A stretch of 64,000 nt of DNA from Gemmatimonadota bacterium (GTDB lineage: Bacteria > Gemmatimonadota > Gemmatimonadetes > Gemmatimonadales > Gemmatimonadaceae): NCBI GenBank assembly GCA_028287235.1, contig JAQBQB010000020.1, positions 1-64,000 of the forward strand, in the 5' to 3' direction. The translations under genes were made by a program, and so were the position numbers. Shown piece after piece: positions 37,129 to 48,344 of this stretch (within the stretch, counting starts at the first letter, position 1; each line of letters begins with the position of its first letter). Below the pieces are notes generated by a model, which saw only the letters and a list, made by a program, of their open reading frames with translations, was not told the DNA's origin and made no database searches.

Positions 37129-39329
37129 GCGGAGGCGAACCCCGAAGTCACGCCGCCGGCTGAGGCGGGGTACTCGATGCGATTGTGGTACATGCCCACG
37201 AGCACGCGCGTGAACTCGTCCTTGACGACCTTGAGCTGGCGAAGGGTGAGCGGCGCGTCGATGAGCTGCCCTTGTTCCATACGCTGCCGCACGATGTGCT
37301 CGATCACGTCGCGGATTTTCTGCGGCGTCGGATCCTGCAGCGCGCGTGTGGCGGCTTCGATGCCGTCGGCCAGCATCACCACCGCCGTTTCAGCGGTCTG
37401 CGGCAGCGGGCCGGGATACGCGAACTCGTCGGCGTTCGGCTTGGCTTCGCGCTGGCGCGCCTTGTCGAGGAAGTAGCTGATCGTACCCGTTCCGTGATGT
37501 TCGGTGATGAATGCCCGCAGCGCGCGCGGCAGCTTGTATTCTTCCGCCAGCTCCAGGCCCTCGCGAACATGGTTGCGAATGATCAGCGCACTGGCGTTCG
37601 GCTTGAGCGCGTCGTGCGGGTTCCGTCCCTTCGCCTGGTTCTCCACGAAGTATTGCGGCTTGGCGATCTTGCCGATGTCGTGATAGTACGCCCCCACCCG
37701 CGCGAGCAGCGCGTTCGCGCCGATGGCGCGGCACGCCGCTTCAGCAAGATTGGCGATCGCGATGGTGTGCGCGTAGGTCCCCGGCGCTTCGAGACTCAAC
37801 CGTTGCATGAGCGGCCGGTTCAAATCCGACCACTCGAGCAGTGTGAGGTCGGTCTCGATGCCGGTAAACGCCTCCGCCATGGGGAGCAGCAGCACGGCGA
37901 GCAGGACGCAGCCGAGCGCGTTGAGCGCGCCGAAGCCGGCGGAGACAAGAATTTCTCTCCACGGCAGGTCGAGCGTGAGCCCGATCGCCAGGGCGGTCAC
38001 GAGATACGCGCCGCCGATCGTGACGATCCACTGGTACGACTGATTGCGGCGGCGAATCTCACCCACTGATAGCGCGGCGACCGCGGCGGCGACGAGGTTG
38101 ATGTACAGCGCGTTCGTTCCGCGGTACACACTCTGTCCCGCGACGAGCGCGGCGAGCACCATGGCGGTCACGACGCTCACGCGGCGGTCGAACAGGGCGC
38201 TCAACAGCACCGCGGCCAACGCGACGGGCACGAGCTCGGGATGGACCGGGCGCACGAGCGCTACCACAGCACCTCCCAGCAACACGAGCGCCGCCGCGAC
38301 GGCGACCATGACCAACCAGCGGAAATTCGTGTAAATGGCGGGCCGAACACGCAGGAGCGTGAGCCCGATCAGCGCGGTCAGCAGAAAGTCGAACAATACG
38401 GATCCGACGACCCTGCGGATGCCGCGCTGCGACCCGCGGTATTTGTCGACCGCATCGTGCAGCGCGCGGAGCTTGGCGTTCTGTTCCCGGCCGACCACCT
38501 CGTTGGCGCCGATGATCTTCTCGCCCGCCTGCACCTCGTACTTCGCGAGCGGAATGGACCGCCGTACTTCGTCACGGCGGAGCTCCGTCGTAGCGCGATC
38601 CGGCACGATGGTCGGATGGAAGAACGTGGCGAGCAGGCGCATGTACAGCGAATCGCCCACCGGCGACGCCGGGTCGGGATGGATCAAGCGCGCGCGACTC
38701 ACGAGCATGTTGAACGTCGCCACGCTGTCGGACGGAACTCGGTGGTCTTCCCCGCCCGACCGAACGACGATCGCACCGCGCACCGAGTCGAGCGTGCCGC
38801 CACTCGCCACGCCCGCGCTGAGCCAGCGGTCGATCGCGCGTGAGAGCGACAGGTCGAGCGCCGACCGGCGCCGCTCGTTCGCGAGGTAGAGCGCCTGCGC
38901 CGCGCTCAGCGGAATACCCCAACTCTGCGCGGCGCGTTGCACCGCGGGCGCCGCGAGCTGCGGATTCGGAGCCGCGGCCTGCGCGACCGCGGCCATGAAT
39001 CCTCGGAGCGACTGCCGCGCCGTATCGAGCGCGGCGGGCACGAAGTCGTACACCGGTTCCACACCGCGCACCACCGCGTCGCGCTCAGACTGCAGCTCGG
39101 CGTTTGTCTTGAGCACGCGAAACGCCACCGGCGCGATGACGTTGTCGCTGGCGACCGAGCCGACCTCGTAGATCGGAAGGTCGATCGCGGGAGAGGCGGG
39201 AAAAAGCACGTACGTGAGCACGGCGAGACCGACGGCGAGACCCACCCGGGGCGCGTGAAACGATATCGGCGAGCGCGATCGCGTCGCGTCGGCCGATGAT
39301 GCGCTCGGAGGGTGGTCGTCGGCGGTCAC
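37125..39329 (-). CDS. 7TM receptor with intracellular HD (HDIG) hydrolase, PgpH-like
   Basis: 734 residues. One N-terminal membrane segment (28-45), a large extracytoplasmic 7TMR-HDED domain to about 300, six or more membrane helices from 305 to 490, then an HD domain with YYHDIGKI at 548-555, HGTGTISYF and the ILNH-type metal ligands. PgpH of Listeria and relatives hydrolyse c-di-AMP; that activity is inferred by layout. GTG 39329, 6 nt after phoH, 4-nt overlap with ybeY. Confidence 0.88.
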   Translation of the reverse strand: MTADDHPPSASSADATRSRSPISFHAPRVGLAVGLAVLTYVLFPASPAIDLPIYEVGSVASDNVIAPVAFRVLKTNAELQSERDAVVRGVEPVYDFVPAALDTARQSLRGFMAAVAQAAAPNPQLAAPAVQRAAQSWGIPLSAAQALYLANERRRSALDLSLSRAIDRWLSAGVASGGTLDSVRGAIVVRSGGEDHRVPSDSVATFNMLVSRARLIHPDPASPVGDSLYMRLLATFFHPTIVPDRATTELRRDEVRRSIPLAKYEVQAGEKIIGANEVVGREQNAKLRALHDAVDKYRGSQRGIRRVVGSVLFDFLLTALIGLTLLRVRPAIYTNFRWLVMVAVAAALVLLGGAVVALVRPVHPELVPVALAAVLLSALFDRRVSVVTAMVLAALVAGQSVYRGTNALYINLVAAAVAALSVGEIRRRNQSYQWIVTIGGAYLVTALAIGLTLDLPWREILVSAGFGALNALGCVLLAVLLLPMAEAFTGIETDLTLLEWSDLNRPLMQRLSLEAPGTYAHTIAIANLAEAACRAIGANALLARVGAYYHDIGKIAKPQYFVENQAKGRNPHDALKPNASALIIRNHVREGLELAEEYKLPRALRAFITEHHGTGTISYFLDKARQREAKPNADEFAYPGPLPQTAETAVVMLADGIEAATRALQDPTPQKIRDVIEHIVRQRMEQGQLIDAPLTLRQLKVVKDEFTRVLVGMYHNRIEYPASAGGVTSGFASA

Positions 39330-39335
39330 GGGAGA

Positions 39336-40318
39336 TCACTCGCCGGAGTCGACGGCGTAGGCGCGCACGATGTCGCGGACCAGCCGGTGTCGAACGACGT
39401 CGGTCTCGTTGAAGTAGTGGAACCCGATGCCGTCGATCCCCGGCAGGATCCGCTCGATCTGCGTGAGCCCGGAGTCTTCTTTCCTCGGCAGATCGATCTG
39501 CGTCTTGTCGCCGGTGATGACCATCTGCGAATTCACGCCGAGGCGCGTCAACAGCATCTTCATCTGCATGGTCGTGGCGTTCTGCGCTTCGTCGACGATC
39601 ACGAATGCATCGCCGAGTGTGCGGCCGCGCATGAAGGCGAGTGGCGCGACTTCGATGACTCGTTGCTCGAGCGCGCGCTGGATGCGCTCGAACGGCATCA
39701 TCTCGTCGAGCGCGTCGTACAGCGGGCGCAGGTACGGGTCGATCTTCGCCTGCATGTCGCCGGGCAGGAATCCGAGATTCTCTCCCGCTTCCACGGCCGG
39801 CCGCGCGAGCACGATACGGCGCACCTTCTTTCGCGTGAGCGCGTCGACCGCGGCCGCCACGGCGAGGTACGTTTTGCCCGTGCCCGCCGGCCCGATGCCC
39901 ACCACGATGTCGTTCTCCTGCATCTTCTGCAGGTACTCCGCCTGGCCGGGCGTCTTCGGCTGAATGACCTTTCGGACACCGGGCAGCGCGATGCGAATGC
40001 CGCTGCCCACGCCGTTCCCGCTGGCGTGGTTGCCGTTGTCGTCGTCGGGCTCGCCCCGGTCGACGACGTCGCCCATGCGCAGGACGTCGTCGGGCGTGAG
40101 GTCACGACGCTGGCGTGCCGCCTCCACCATGCGGTTCGCGATCCCCGACGCGCGGTCCACGAAGTCCGCGGGTCCGGAGATCGTCAACGTGTCGCCGCGC
40201 AGCGCCACCTTCACGCCGCCCAGCCGCGAGAGCTCCACAAGGTTCGCGTCGTTTACGCCGGCGAGGGTCAGCGGATCTGCACCCTCGGTCGAAATCTTCT
40301 GTGTGACGTTCTCGTCAC

Positions 40319-40322
<4 letters not shown>
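39336..40322 (-). CDS. phoH: PhoH family ATPase
   Basis: 328 residues: an N-terminal KH-like RNA-binding region (LVELSRLGGVKVALRGDTLTISG), Walker A GIGPAGTGKTYLA near 143-155, AVEAGENLGFLPGDMQAK, and Walker B FVIVDEAQNATTMQMKM. PhoH-like (YbeZ) ATPases work with YbeY in rRNA maturation, and ybeY is two genes down. GTG 40322 in a GTGA overlap with aspS. Confidence 0.94.
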
Positions 40323-42127
<1,805 letters not shown>

Positions 42128-42351
42128 TCAGAGAATTGAGAGTCGGGGCGCTCAGCTCACCATACAGCGCGAAGCGGACCAGCTTGCGTGTTGGGCTGAG
42201 TCAAAGGGCCGACGGCGCGTCCGGTCGATCCGACGAACAGTGGGCCAAGTGTCCGGCCGAGGCCGGATGGGAAGCATTTTTCAGCTTCGAAAAGTGGTTC
42301 ATTCCAGTCTCGTAATGTACCGTCGGCGGGGCGCTGATGGTAGTGATTCGC

Positions 42352-42380
42352 TTGACCGGCGGCGCGCATCCGGGTAACGT
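42352..42380 (+). promoter_or_regulatory. predicted leaderless promoter TTGACC-17-TAACGT
   Basis: TTGACC (42352-42357), 17-nt spacer, TAACGT (42375-42380). The ATG at 42388 is 7 nt after the -10 box, exactly where transcription should start, so the mRNA would have no leader. No Shine-Dalgarno is seen before that ATG. The remaining 42128-42351 gap holds no gene; it must also contain the aspS promoter, which I could not identify. Confidence 0.6.
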
Positions 42381-42387
42381 CAAGTAT

Positions 42388-43281
42388 ATGTCCCGCTTGA
42401 TCTTCGCCGCGCTGGCCTCAGCCGTTCTCACCACTGCCGCCGCGGCCCAACAGGTGCCCGGGCGGGACTTGCTCGAGTTTCCCCTTGGGCTCCTCGCCGA
42501 AGCTCCTCCCCTCAGTACGCAGATGACCGGCGGACTGTGGAATCCGGCGACGTCGGCCCTCGGACCATCGCGGAGTGCCCAGTTCGGGTTCGCCGGGTTG
42601 ACGACTCCGCAGGAGCAGGGAGTGCGGCTCGAGATGGTCGGCGGCGCGTACAAGCTGCGCCATGGCATCACCGGAACCCTGTCGTTCACACAGGCGTCGG
42701 TTGCCGACATCCTCAGGACCGAGTTCGATCCACAGTCGGTCGGCGGCGAGATTCCGTACGGGACGATGGTGCTGTCGGGGGGCGCCGCGACCAAGCGTGG
42801 AAATACCTCCGTGGGCATCGCGGCCCGGTATCGCTGGGGCTCGCTCGACACCGAGCACTCCGGCGCGTTCTCGTTGGACGGCGGCGCGATCGTCGACAGC
42901 GTGGCCGGGACGCCGCTTCGCGTCGCGCTCTCCACCTTTCTGCTCAGCCCGTCGCGGAAGAAGGAAGACGCCACCTTTCTCGGCGCCGTCGACCTGCCGG
43001 TCGTGCACCGCGATTCGACGCTGCTCGTCCGCGGCGGCTACTCGCGAAGCCAAACCGAATCGCGCGGCCACGAGGACTATCTGTTCGCCACCTCGGCCTA
43101 TCGGCAGCTCGATCTCAGCGCGGGGCTGGCACAGACAACGATCTTTGGTCATGTGAATCGCCGAATGCGCCTTGGTTTTGGTCTGCACTATGCCGGGTAT
43201 ACGGTCGCGATCGGTCGGGACGACGGCGCGGCGGGCTTCCCTGCGAGCTACCAGTTTCTCTTTACCCGAGTGTTCCCGTGA
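42388..43281 (+). CDS. secreted beta-barrel-like protein of unknown function
   Basis: 297 residues. Signal peptide SRLIFAALASAVLTTAAAA-Q, then alternating beta strands with many Gly, Ser and aromatic residues, ending LFTRVFP with a C-terminal aromatic of outer-membrane type. WNPATSALGPSRSAQFGFAG resembles the opening of outer-membrane porin-like (PorV/FadL-type) barrels but this is weak. ATG 42388 fits the promoter 7 nt upstream. The stop codon overlaps rlmN (GTGA). Confidence 0.7.
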   Translation: MSRLIFAALASAVLTTAAAAQQVPGRDLLEFPLGLLAEAPPLSTQMTGGLWNPATSALGPSRSAQFGFAGLTTPQEQGVRLEMVGGAYKLRHGITGTLSFTQASVADILRTEFDPQSVGGEIPYGTMVLSGGAATKRGNTSVGIAARYRWGSLDTEHSGAFSLDGGAIVDSVAGTPLRVALSTFLLSPSRKKEDATFLGAVDLPVVHRDSTLLVRGGYSRSQTESRGHEDYLFATSAYRQLDLSAGLAQTTIFGHVNRRMRLGFGLHYAGYTVAIGRDDGAAGFPASYQFLFTRVFP

Positions 43282-44372
43282 GTACGGCCGCTGCAACGAA
43301 AACGAACATCCTGAATTTCACTCCGGCCGTGGCACGCGACCGCCTCGCGGCGTTCCTCAAGCGCATCGGCCAACCGGCCTATCGCGCCAACCAGGTCATG
43401 CAGCACCTCTGGCAGAAGCCGGCCGCCAGCTTCGAGGCGATGTCGAATCTGCCGAAAGCGCTGCGTGAGGCGCTCGCCGAAGAGTTCGAGCTGCCGCGCC
43501 TGGAGCTGGCCGCTCGCCAGAAGTCGAAGGACGGCACGGAGAAGTTCCTGTTTCGCCTCGCCGACAATGAATCGATCGAGACGGTCGCCATCCCCGACGG
43601 CGATCGCATGACGTTGTGCATCTCGTCGCAGGCCGGATGCGCGCTCCAGTGCGCCTTCTGCGCAACGGGCGCGATGGGCTTCCGGCGCAACCTCAGCGTG
43701 TCGGAGATCGCCGGTCAGGTGCGCGAGATGCGCCTGCTCGATCCGCCGATCAACATCACGAACGTGGTGTTCATGGGAATGGGCGAGCCGCTCATGAACT
43801 GGAAGGCGGTCGATCCGTCGCTCACGATTCTCAACGATCCCGACGGCCTCGGCATCGGCGCACGGCACATCACCGTCTCCACTGTCGGCGTGCTGCCCGG
43901 CATCATCGCGCTCGGCGAGCGTCCGGAGCAGTTCCGGCTCGCCATCTCCGTGCACGCGCCGAGCGACGGACTGCGCCGCGAGCTGATGCCGATCAACACG
44001 AAGTATCCGCTGGCTGACGTGATCGAGGCGGCCAAGGCCTTCGACCGCCGCGTGACGTTCGAGTACGTGATGCTCGGCGGCGTGAACGACGGCGAGGAGC
44101 ATGCGATCCAGCTCGCGCAGCTCGCGAACGAGTGCCGCGCTTTCGTCAATCTGATTCCGCTGCACCCGGGCGGCGCGCAGGGCTTCACGCCGTCGTCGTC
44201 GAACCGCATTCACGACTTCGCCCGCCAGCTCAAGGCGAAGAAAGTCGAGGTCGCGATTCGGAAGAGCCGCGGCGTGGACATCGCCGCGGCGTGCGGGCAG
44301 CTACGGGTAGAACGGGACGGCGGGCGGCCGCCAGCTGGAGCCAAGGATCACGGAGATGTCCAGGTAGCGTGA
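43278..44372 (+). CDS. rlmN: 23S rRNA (A2503-C2) / tRNA (A37-C2) methyltransferase RlmN
   Basis: Radical SAM enzyme methylating A2503 of 23S rRNA and A37 of some tRNAs. 364 residues with CALQCAFCATG (CxxxCxxC), TNVVFMGMGEPLMNW, FVNLIPLHPGG and the C-terminal SRGVDIAAACGQL holding the methyl-carrying Cys. GTG 43278 overlaps the barrel gene stop. The last 24 residues after CGQL are unconserved and overlap the convergent LytR_C gene by 72 nt. Confidence 0.95.
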   Translation: MSTAAATKTNILNFTPAVARDRLAAFLKRIGQPAYRANQVMQHLWQKPAASFEAMSNLPKALREALAEEFELPRLELAARQKSKDGTEKFLFRLADNESIETVAIPDGDRMTLCISSQAGCALQCAFCATGAMGFRRNLSVSEIAGQVREMRLLDPPINITNVVFMGMGEPLMNWKAVDPSLTILNDPDGLGIGARHITVSTVGVLPGIIALGERPEQFRLAISVHAPSDGLRRELMPINTKYPLADVIEAAKAFDRRVTFEYVMLGGVNDGEEHAIQLAQLANECRAFVNLIPLHPGGAQGFTPSSSNRIHDFARQLKAKKVEVAIRKSRGVDIAAACGQLRVERDGGRPPAGAKDHGDVQVA

Positions 44373-44729
44373 GCTGTCGGGTCGCGACTCGACGCGAGCC
44401 GACCCCAGCACCTTCGCCACGCGGTTCGCCCATTCGGGATGTCCCGAGAGATCGAGCACCACGCTGCTGTCGCGTGCGTCCCCGACCGTTCCTGTCTCGA
44501 CCACGTCGAAGCCGCGATCGCGCAGCAGCATCGTGGCTCGGCGCGCGAGGCCGCGCGTCTTCGTGGAGTTGAGCACCTGCACACGAATGCGAACGCTGTC
44601 CGGCGCGCGAAGCTCCGGCCGGCCGGACCCGCCGCCAGAGGTGCGGTGCCGCCGTGCTCCCACCACCGCGCCCGCGCTGAGCAGCACGACCGCGATGAGC
44701 GCGACGACGATGAGCCGGGCGCGCTTCAT
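44301..44729 (-). CDS. LytR_C-domain protein, membrane-anchored
   Basis: 142 residues: basic start KRARLIVV, one membrane helix (VVALIAVVLLSAGAVVGA), then a LytR C-terminal-like domain VRIRVQVLNSTKTRGLARRATMLLRDRGFDVVETG. Such domains occur alone in Gram-negative bacteria and their role is unclear. ATG 44729 overlaps the HD-domain gene (ATGA). Last gene of the trp-fol string, overlapping convergent rlmN. Confidence 0.75.
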   Translation of the reverse strand: MKRARLIVVALIAVVLLSAGAVVGARRHRTSGGGSGRPELRAPDSVRIRVQVLNSTKTRGLARRATMLLRDRGFDVVETGTVGDARDSSVVLDLSGHPEWANRVAKVLGSARVESRPDSSRYLDISVILGSSWRPPAVPFYP

Positions 44730-45286
44730 CGGACGGCGTTCCACAGCGACACCGTCTCGGGAAAGAGCGAGTGTCCCTCGTGCAACGACCACTCCAGGCG
44801 CGCTCGCACGACCTGCCGGAACACGCCGTCGAAATCGTGTGGCACCTGCGCCGCGAGGAAGGCGCGGTCGCGCCGCGAGAATTTTCGGCCGGGCTCGAGG
44901 AAGTCGGCCATGTACAGCGCGTGGCCGGTGCGATCCCAGTCGAGGTAGCCCACGGTGTGAAAGCGCACGGCGTCGAGGACGCCGCGCCGCGTCTCCCCGT
45001 CCTGCAACATGCGCGCGGCGGCCGCGGGGCCGTGCAGCATCTCCGGCTCGAACGCCACGTCGCCCGCCAACGCGCGCTGCTCGGCTTCGGGCGCGTCCTT
45101 GAGCGCGTCGTGGTAGCGGCCGGCGTCGATCCACGCGCGCGTCTCGTCGGACGGAATCTTCATCGCGGCGGCCCACGCGGCGAGCAAGGCGGTGACGCGC
45201 GCGACGTGGGCGCGGCGCTTCTCCGACACCTGCGCCCAGGACGGCAGCTCGAGAGTCGCGGCTCCGTCTCGCGCGACGTTCGTCAT
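44726..45286 (-). CDS. HD domain phosphohydrolase, YqeK-like
   Basis: 186 residues. HD-domain residues are visible as KRRAHVARVTALLA (first His), GRYHDALKD (HD pair) and LHGPAAAARML with a later RFHTVGYLDW, the order seen in YqeK-type symmetrical Ap4A hydrolases. In many genomes yqeK precedes a LytR-CpsA-Psr or rsfS gene; here a LytR_C gene follows, which fits. ATG 45286. Substrate assignment is by family only. Confidence 0.75.
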   Translation of the reverse strand: MTNVARDGAATLELPSWAQVSEKRRAHVARVTALLAAWAAAMKIPSDETRAWIDAGRYHDALKDAPEAEQRALAGDVAFEPEMLHGPAAAARMLQDGETRRGVLDAVRFHTVGYLDWDRTGHALYMADFLEPGRKFSRRDRAFLAAQVPHDFDGVFRQVVRARLEWSLHEGHSLFPETVSLWNAVR

Positions 45287-45693
45287 GCGAAGCCCCGAAG
45301 CTCGACGAGCTCGCGCTGCCAGAAGTCGCGGTTGGCGATCTCCGGATGCGGCACCTGCAAGTCCGGCTCGTCGGCCGTCTGTGCACCGAAGGCGACGATG
45401 TCCAGGTCGAGCGTGCGCGGCCCCCAGCGAACGCCGCGCGTGCGGCCCGCGTGCGTTTCCACCTGCTGCAAACCGACGAGCAGCTCGCGCGGCGACAGCG
45501 TGGTCTCCACGGCGATCATCTGGTTGAGAAAAGGCCCCTGCGCCACCGGTCCGAGAGGTGACGTTTCCTCGATCGACGACTCGCCCACGATGCGCACGCT
45601 CGGAATCACGCCAATCGCCGCGCGCGCGCGTGCGAGATGCTCGTGGCGATCGCCCACGTTGGAGCCGAGCGCGATGTACGCCACGTCAGTCAT
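45283..45693 (-). CDS. folK: 2-amino-4-hydroxy-6-hydroxymethyldihydropteridine pyrophosphokinase
   Basis: 136 residues, folate synthesis step after FolB. AYIALGSNVGDRHEHL at the N-terminus and GPRTLDLDIVAFG plus VPHPEIANRDF are the HPPK signatures. It overlaps folB by 8 nt. The neighbouring genes supply the preceding step only; folP is not in the window. Confidence 0.95.
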   Translation of the reverse strand: MTDVAYIALGSNVGDRHEHLARARAAIGVIPSVRIVGESSIEETSPLGPVAQGPFLNQMIAVETTLSPRELLVGLQQVETHAGRTRGVRWGPRTLDLDIVAFGAQTADEPDLQVPHPEIANRDFWQRELVELRGFA

Positions 45694-46036
45694 CCGCGGA
45701 GCGCTCGGTGACGACTTCGGCGTAGGCGAGCGGCCCCGCGAGCGCCACGTGCGGCTTCCGCACCGCGACGCGCACCGAGCGAATGAGAGAACTGTGATCG
45801 AGCGTGCGCTGCGCGATGTGGTCGCCGACCTGCTCGAGAAAATCGATCGGACCGGAGAGGAACGTCTGCGCGACGATCTCGTACAGCGCGCGGTAGTCGA
45901 TCACCGCGTCGCCTTCGCCGAGGCGAACGCGGAGATCGATCTCGATGGGCTGCGGCACGGTACGCTCGTGCGGCACGATGCCGACGAGCGCGTGAAAGCG
46001 CATGGCGCTAAGGGTGATCTCCCGTTGATTACTCAT
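45686..46036 (-). CDS. folB: dihydroneopterin aldolase
   Basis: 116 residues of tunnelling-fold protein: MRFHALVGIVPHERTVPQPIEIDL, then VIDYRALYEIVAQTFL and FLEQVGDHIAQ, with the active-site Glu and the VAVRKPHV C-terminal strand. ATG 46036, 54 nt after trpA; folK follows with an 8-nt overlap. Confidence 0.93.
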   Translation of the reverse strand: MSNQREITLSAMRFHALVGIVPHERTVPQPIEIDLRVRLGEGDAVIDYRALYEIVAQTFLSGPIDFLEQVGDHIAQRTLDHSSLIRSVRVAVRKPHVALAGPLAYAEVVTERSADD

Positions 46037-46090
46037 TCAGTCGAACAATATCCCGTGTGACGCCCGTCGAATGTCCAGGGAGTGCCGGCG

Positions 46091-46891
46091 TCAGGCGGCG
46101 TCGATGGCCGCGCGGAGTGCGGACGTCAGCTTCGCCGCGGCCTCGACGCTCTCGCCCGCGGCGCGAACGATGGCGCTGCCGACGACCACGCCGTCGGCGA
46201 TCCGGGCCACGGCCGCCGCCTGCTCCGGCCCGGACACGCCGAATCCGACGCACACGGGCAACGCGGTCGCTTCGCGCAAGCGCTTCACCGTCGCCGGCAG
46301 GTCGGCGGACATCGTGTCCTGCATGCCCGTCACGCCCAAGCGGCTGATGAGATAGACGAACCCGCTGCCGTGCGCGGAGATCTCTCTCATGCGCGCCGCG
46401 GGCGTCGTCGGCGCGACGAGCCGAATGAACGACAGCGGCCCCTCGCCGATCCACGCTTCGCGCTCGGGGTCCGAGCCGACGGGCAGATCGGTGATCAACA
46501 GCCCGCTGAAACCCGCGTCGGCCGCCTGGACGAGCGCATTCTGGCCTGCCGCAATGATCGGATTCAGATAACTGAACAGGACCAGCGGAACGCGCATCTT
46601 GGCGCGCGCCACGATCTCGAGCAGCCGGGTGAAGTTCATCCCCAGCTCGAGCGCGCGCTGCGAGCTCGCCTGGATGACCGGTCCGTCGGCCATCGGGTCC
46701 GAGAACGGCAGCCCGAGCTCGATGACGTCCGCGCCGGACTCCTGCAGCGCCAGCAGGAGCTCCGCGGTGCGTTCGATGTCGGGATGACCGGCCGTGATGT
46801 AGGGAACCAGCGCGCGCTTGCCCGCGGCCTTCAGCTCGGCGAAGCGCCGCTCGATCGTGTCAGACGAAATAGTCACCGACCCGGATGCCAT
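46091..46891 (-). CDS. trpA: tryptophan synthase alpha chain
   Basis: Cleaves indole-3-glycerol phosphate to indole. 266 residues with ALVPYITAGHPDIE, the catalytic VIELGLPFSDPMADGPVIQ (Glu and Asp) near 55-73, and GFGVSGPEQAAAV. The start ATG 46891 lies 32 nt inside the HD-GYP gene; GTG 46876 is an alternative. Unusually it is separated from trpB by two signalling-type genes. Confidence 0.96.
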   Translation of the reverse strand: MASGSVTISSDTIERRFAELKAAGKRALVPYITAGHPDIERTAELLLALQESGADVIELGLPFSDPMADGPVIQASSQRALELGMNFTRLLEIVARAKMRVPLVLFSYLNPIIAAGQNALVQAADAGFSGLLITDLPVGSDPEREAWIGEGPLSFIRLVAPTTPAARMREISAHGSGFVYLISRLGVTGMQDTMSADLPATVKRLREATALPVCVGFGVSGPEQAAAVARIADGVVVGSAIVRAAGESVEAAAKLTSALRAAIDAA

Positions 46892-48344
46892 ATCGATCAG
46901 GATTCTCAGTCTTGATGATGGTACGAAGGAACACGCCGTCGGCGTTGCGGTCGGCCAGATCGACGAGCGTTCCGGGATAGACCACGTTGCCCTGCTGATC
47001 GCTGACGATCCGCACGACGGGACGCGAAAGCATCTCCTGCAGCGGATTCACCGCGTGCACGATGCCCAACTCGAATGTATCGAGAATGACGAGCGTGCCA
47101 ACTGGGTAAATGCCCGTGAGGTTGATGAACGCCTTCACGATGACCGGATCCATGCCGCGGCGCGGATTGTCGCGCATCTCGAGCATGACCTGCGCGGGCG
47201 TGAACGGCACGGTCTGATAGGCGCGGCGCGACGTCGCGGCGTCGAAGCCGTCGGCGATCGCCACGATCTTGCTGAACATGCTCAGCTGGCGGTCGCGAAT
47301 GGGCCGCGGATAGCCGGTGAGGTCGCGCTTCATGTGGTGCTCGTGCGCCACGATCATCGAGCGGTACGGCAGGTCCTGCGCGCCGCGCACCTGGAAGAGC
47401 GCCAGCACGCCGAGCCACGGGTGCGACGCGATGAGCCGCCACTCTTCGTCGGTGAGCCCGCCGGACTTGTTGAGGATCGACTGCGGCACCCGCGACTTCC
47501 CGATGTCGTGGAAGAGCGCGGCCATTCCGAGATCGTACAACTGGAGCTTGGTCAACCCCAACCGCTTGCCGAGCGCCACGGAGAAGATGCAGACGTTCAC
47601 GCTGTGCGTGAACGTGTACTCGTCGTAGTCGCGGATCGTCGTGAGCCCGATGAGCGAGGTTTCCTCGTTCAGGATCTGATCGACGATACCCTGCACCACG
47701 CGCTTCATCTTCTTGATGTTCGGACTGCCGCCCATGCGCACCGACGACATCAGCTCGCGCGTCGCGGCCACCGACTGGGCGTACGTCCGCTTGGCGCGCT
47801 CCCTGGCCTTCTCCTTGTTCCCGGATCCCTGCTCGGCCGGCGGCGCCAGCGTGAACGCGGTGACGCCCGCGCTGTCCAACTTCTCGGTCAGCACGGCGAG
47901 TCGCTCCGAAGCCTCGTCCGAGCTCGGCGCCTGCAGGAGTGAGAGAAAGATCAGCCAATCCTTCGCCGCGATTTCCTCGCCGACGCTCACGCTGCCGATG
48001 CCCGCCGCGCGGAAGAGCGACAGCAGGTGGCTGAAGCTGGCGAAGTTGTCGAGGTCGAGCCGGAGTCGCGTCTGGTTGATGAAGATGAACTCGCCCGACA
48101 TGCGCAGCTCCAGCTCGCCCTCGGCGGCGATGAGCTCCTTGCAGTGCGCCGCCACGTCGGCGAGTGCTTTCTGCACCGCCGCGTTCTCCACGGGATAGAG
48201 CTTCACGGCCCGTAACGCGCCGTAGGCGCTGAAGATCAGCTGGCGTCCGGTGCGCCGAACGCGCGAATCTTCGGACGCGTCGGCGCCTGTTCCGTGCGGC
48301 GCCGACGAGCGCGCGGGCGTGACTGGCGTGCGCGGGGCCGTCAT
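46860..48344 (-). CDS. HD-GYP domain protein with an N-terminal domain shared with its neighbour
   Basis: 494 residues. An N-terminal region (about 35-140: GALRAVKLYPVENAAVQKAL ... FLSLLQ) resembles that of the HEAT gene next door. The HD domain has FTHSVNVCIFSVALGKRLG, ALFHDIGKSRVP and SHPWLG. The GYP part reads HHMKRDLTGYP where active enzymes usually have HHExxDGxGYP, so a metal-ligand Glu and a Gly are replaced. No signal peptide. Members normally hydrolyse c-di-GMP; activity here is doubtful. ATG 48344 overlaps the HEAT gene stop (ATGA). Confidence 0.85.
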   Translation of the reverse strand: MTAPRTPVTPARSSAPHGTGADASEDSRVRRTGRQLIFSAYGALRAVKLYPVENAAVQKALADVAAHCKELIAAEGELELRMSGEFIFINQTRLRLDLDNFASFSHLLSLFRAAGIGSVSVGEEIAAKDWLIFLSLLQAPSSDEASERLAVLTEKLDSAGVTAFTLAPPAEQGSGNKEKARERAKRTYAQSVAATRELMSSVRMGGSPNIKKMKRVVQGIVDQILNEETSLIGLTTIRDYDEYTFTHSVNVCIFSVALGKRLGLTKLQLYDLGMAALFHDIGKSRVPQSILNKSGGLTDEEWRLIASHPWLGVLALFQVRGAQDLPYRSMIVAHEHHMKRDLTGYPRPIRDRQLSMFSKIVAIADGFDAATSRRAYQTVPFTPAQVMLEMRDNPRRGMDPVIVKAFINLTGIYPVGTLVILDTFELGIVHAVNPLQEMLSRPVVRIVSDQQGNVVYPGTLVDLADRNADGVFLRTIIKTENPDRYGIRVGDYFV

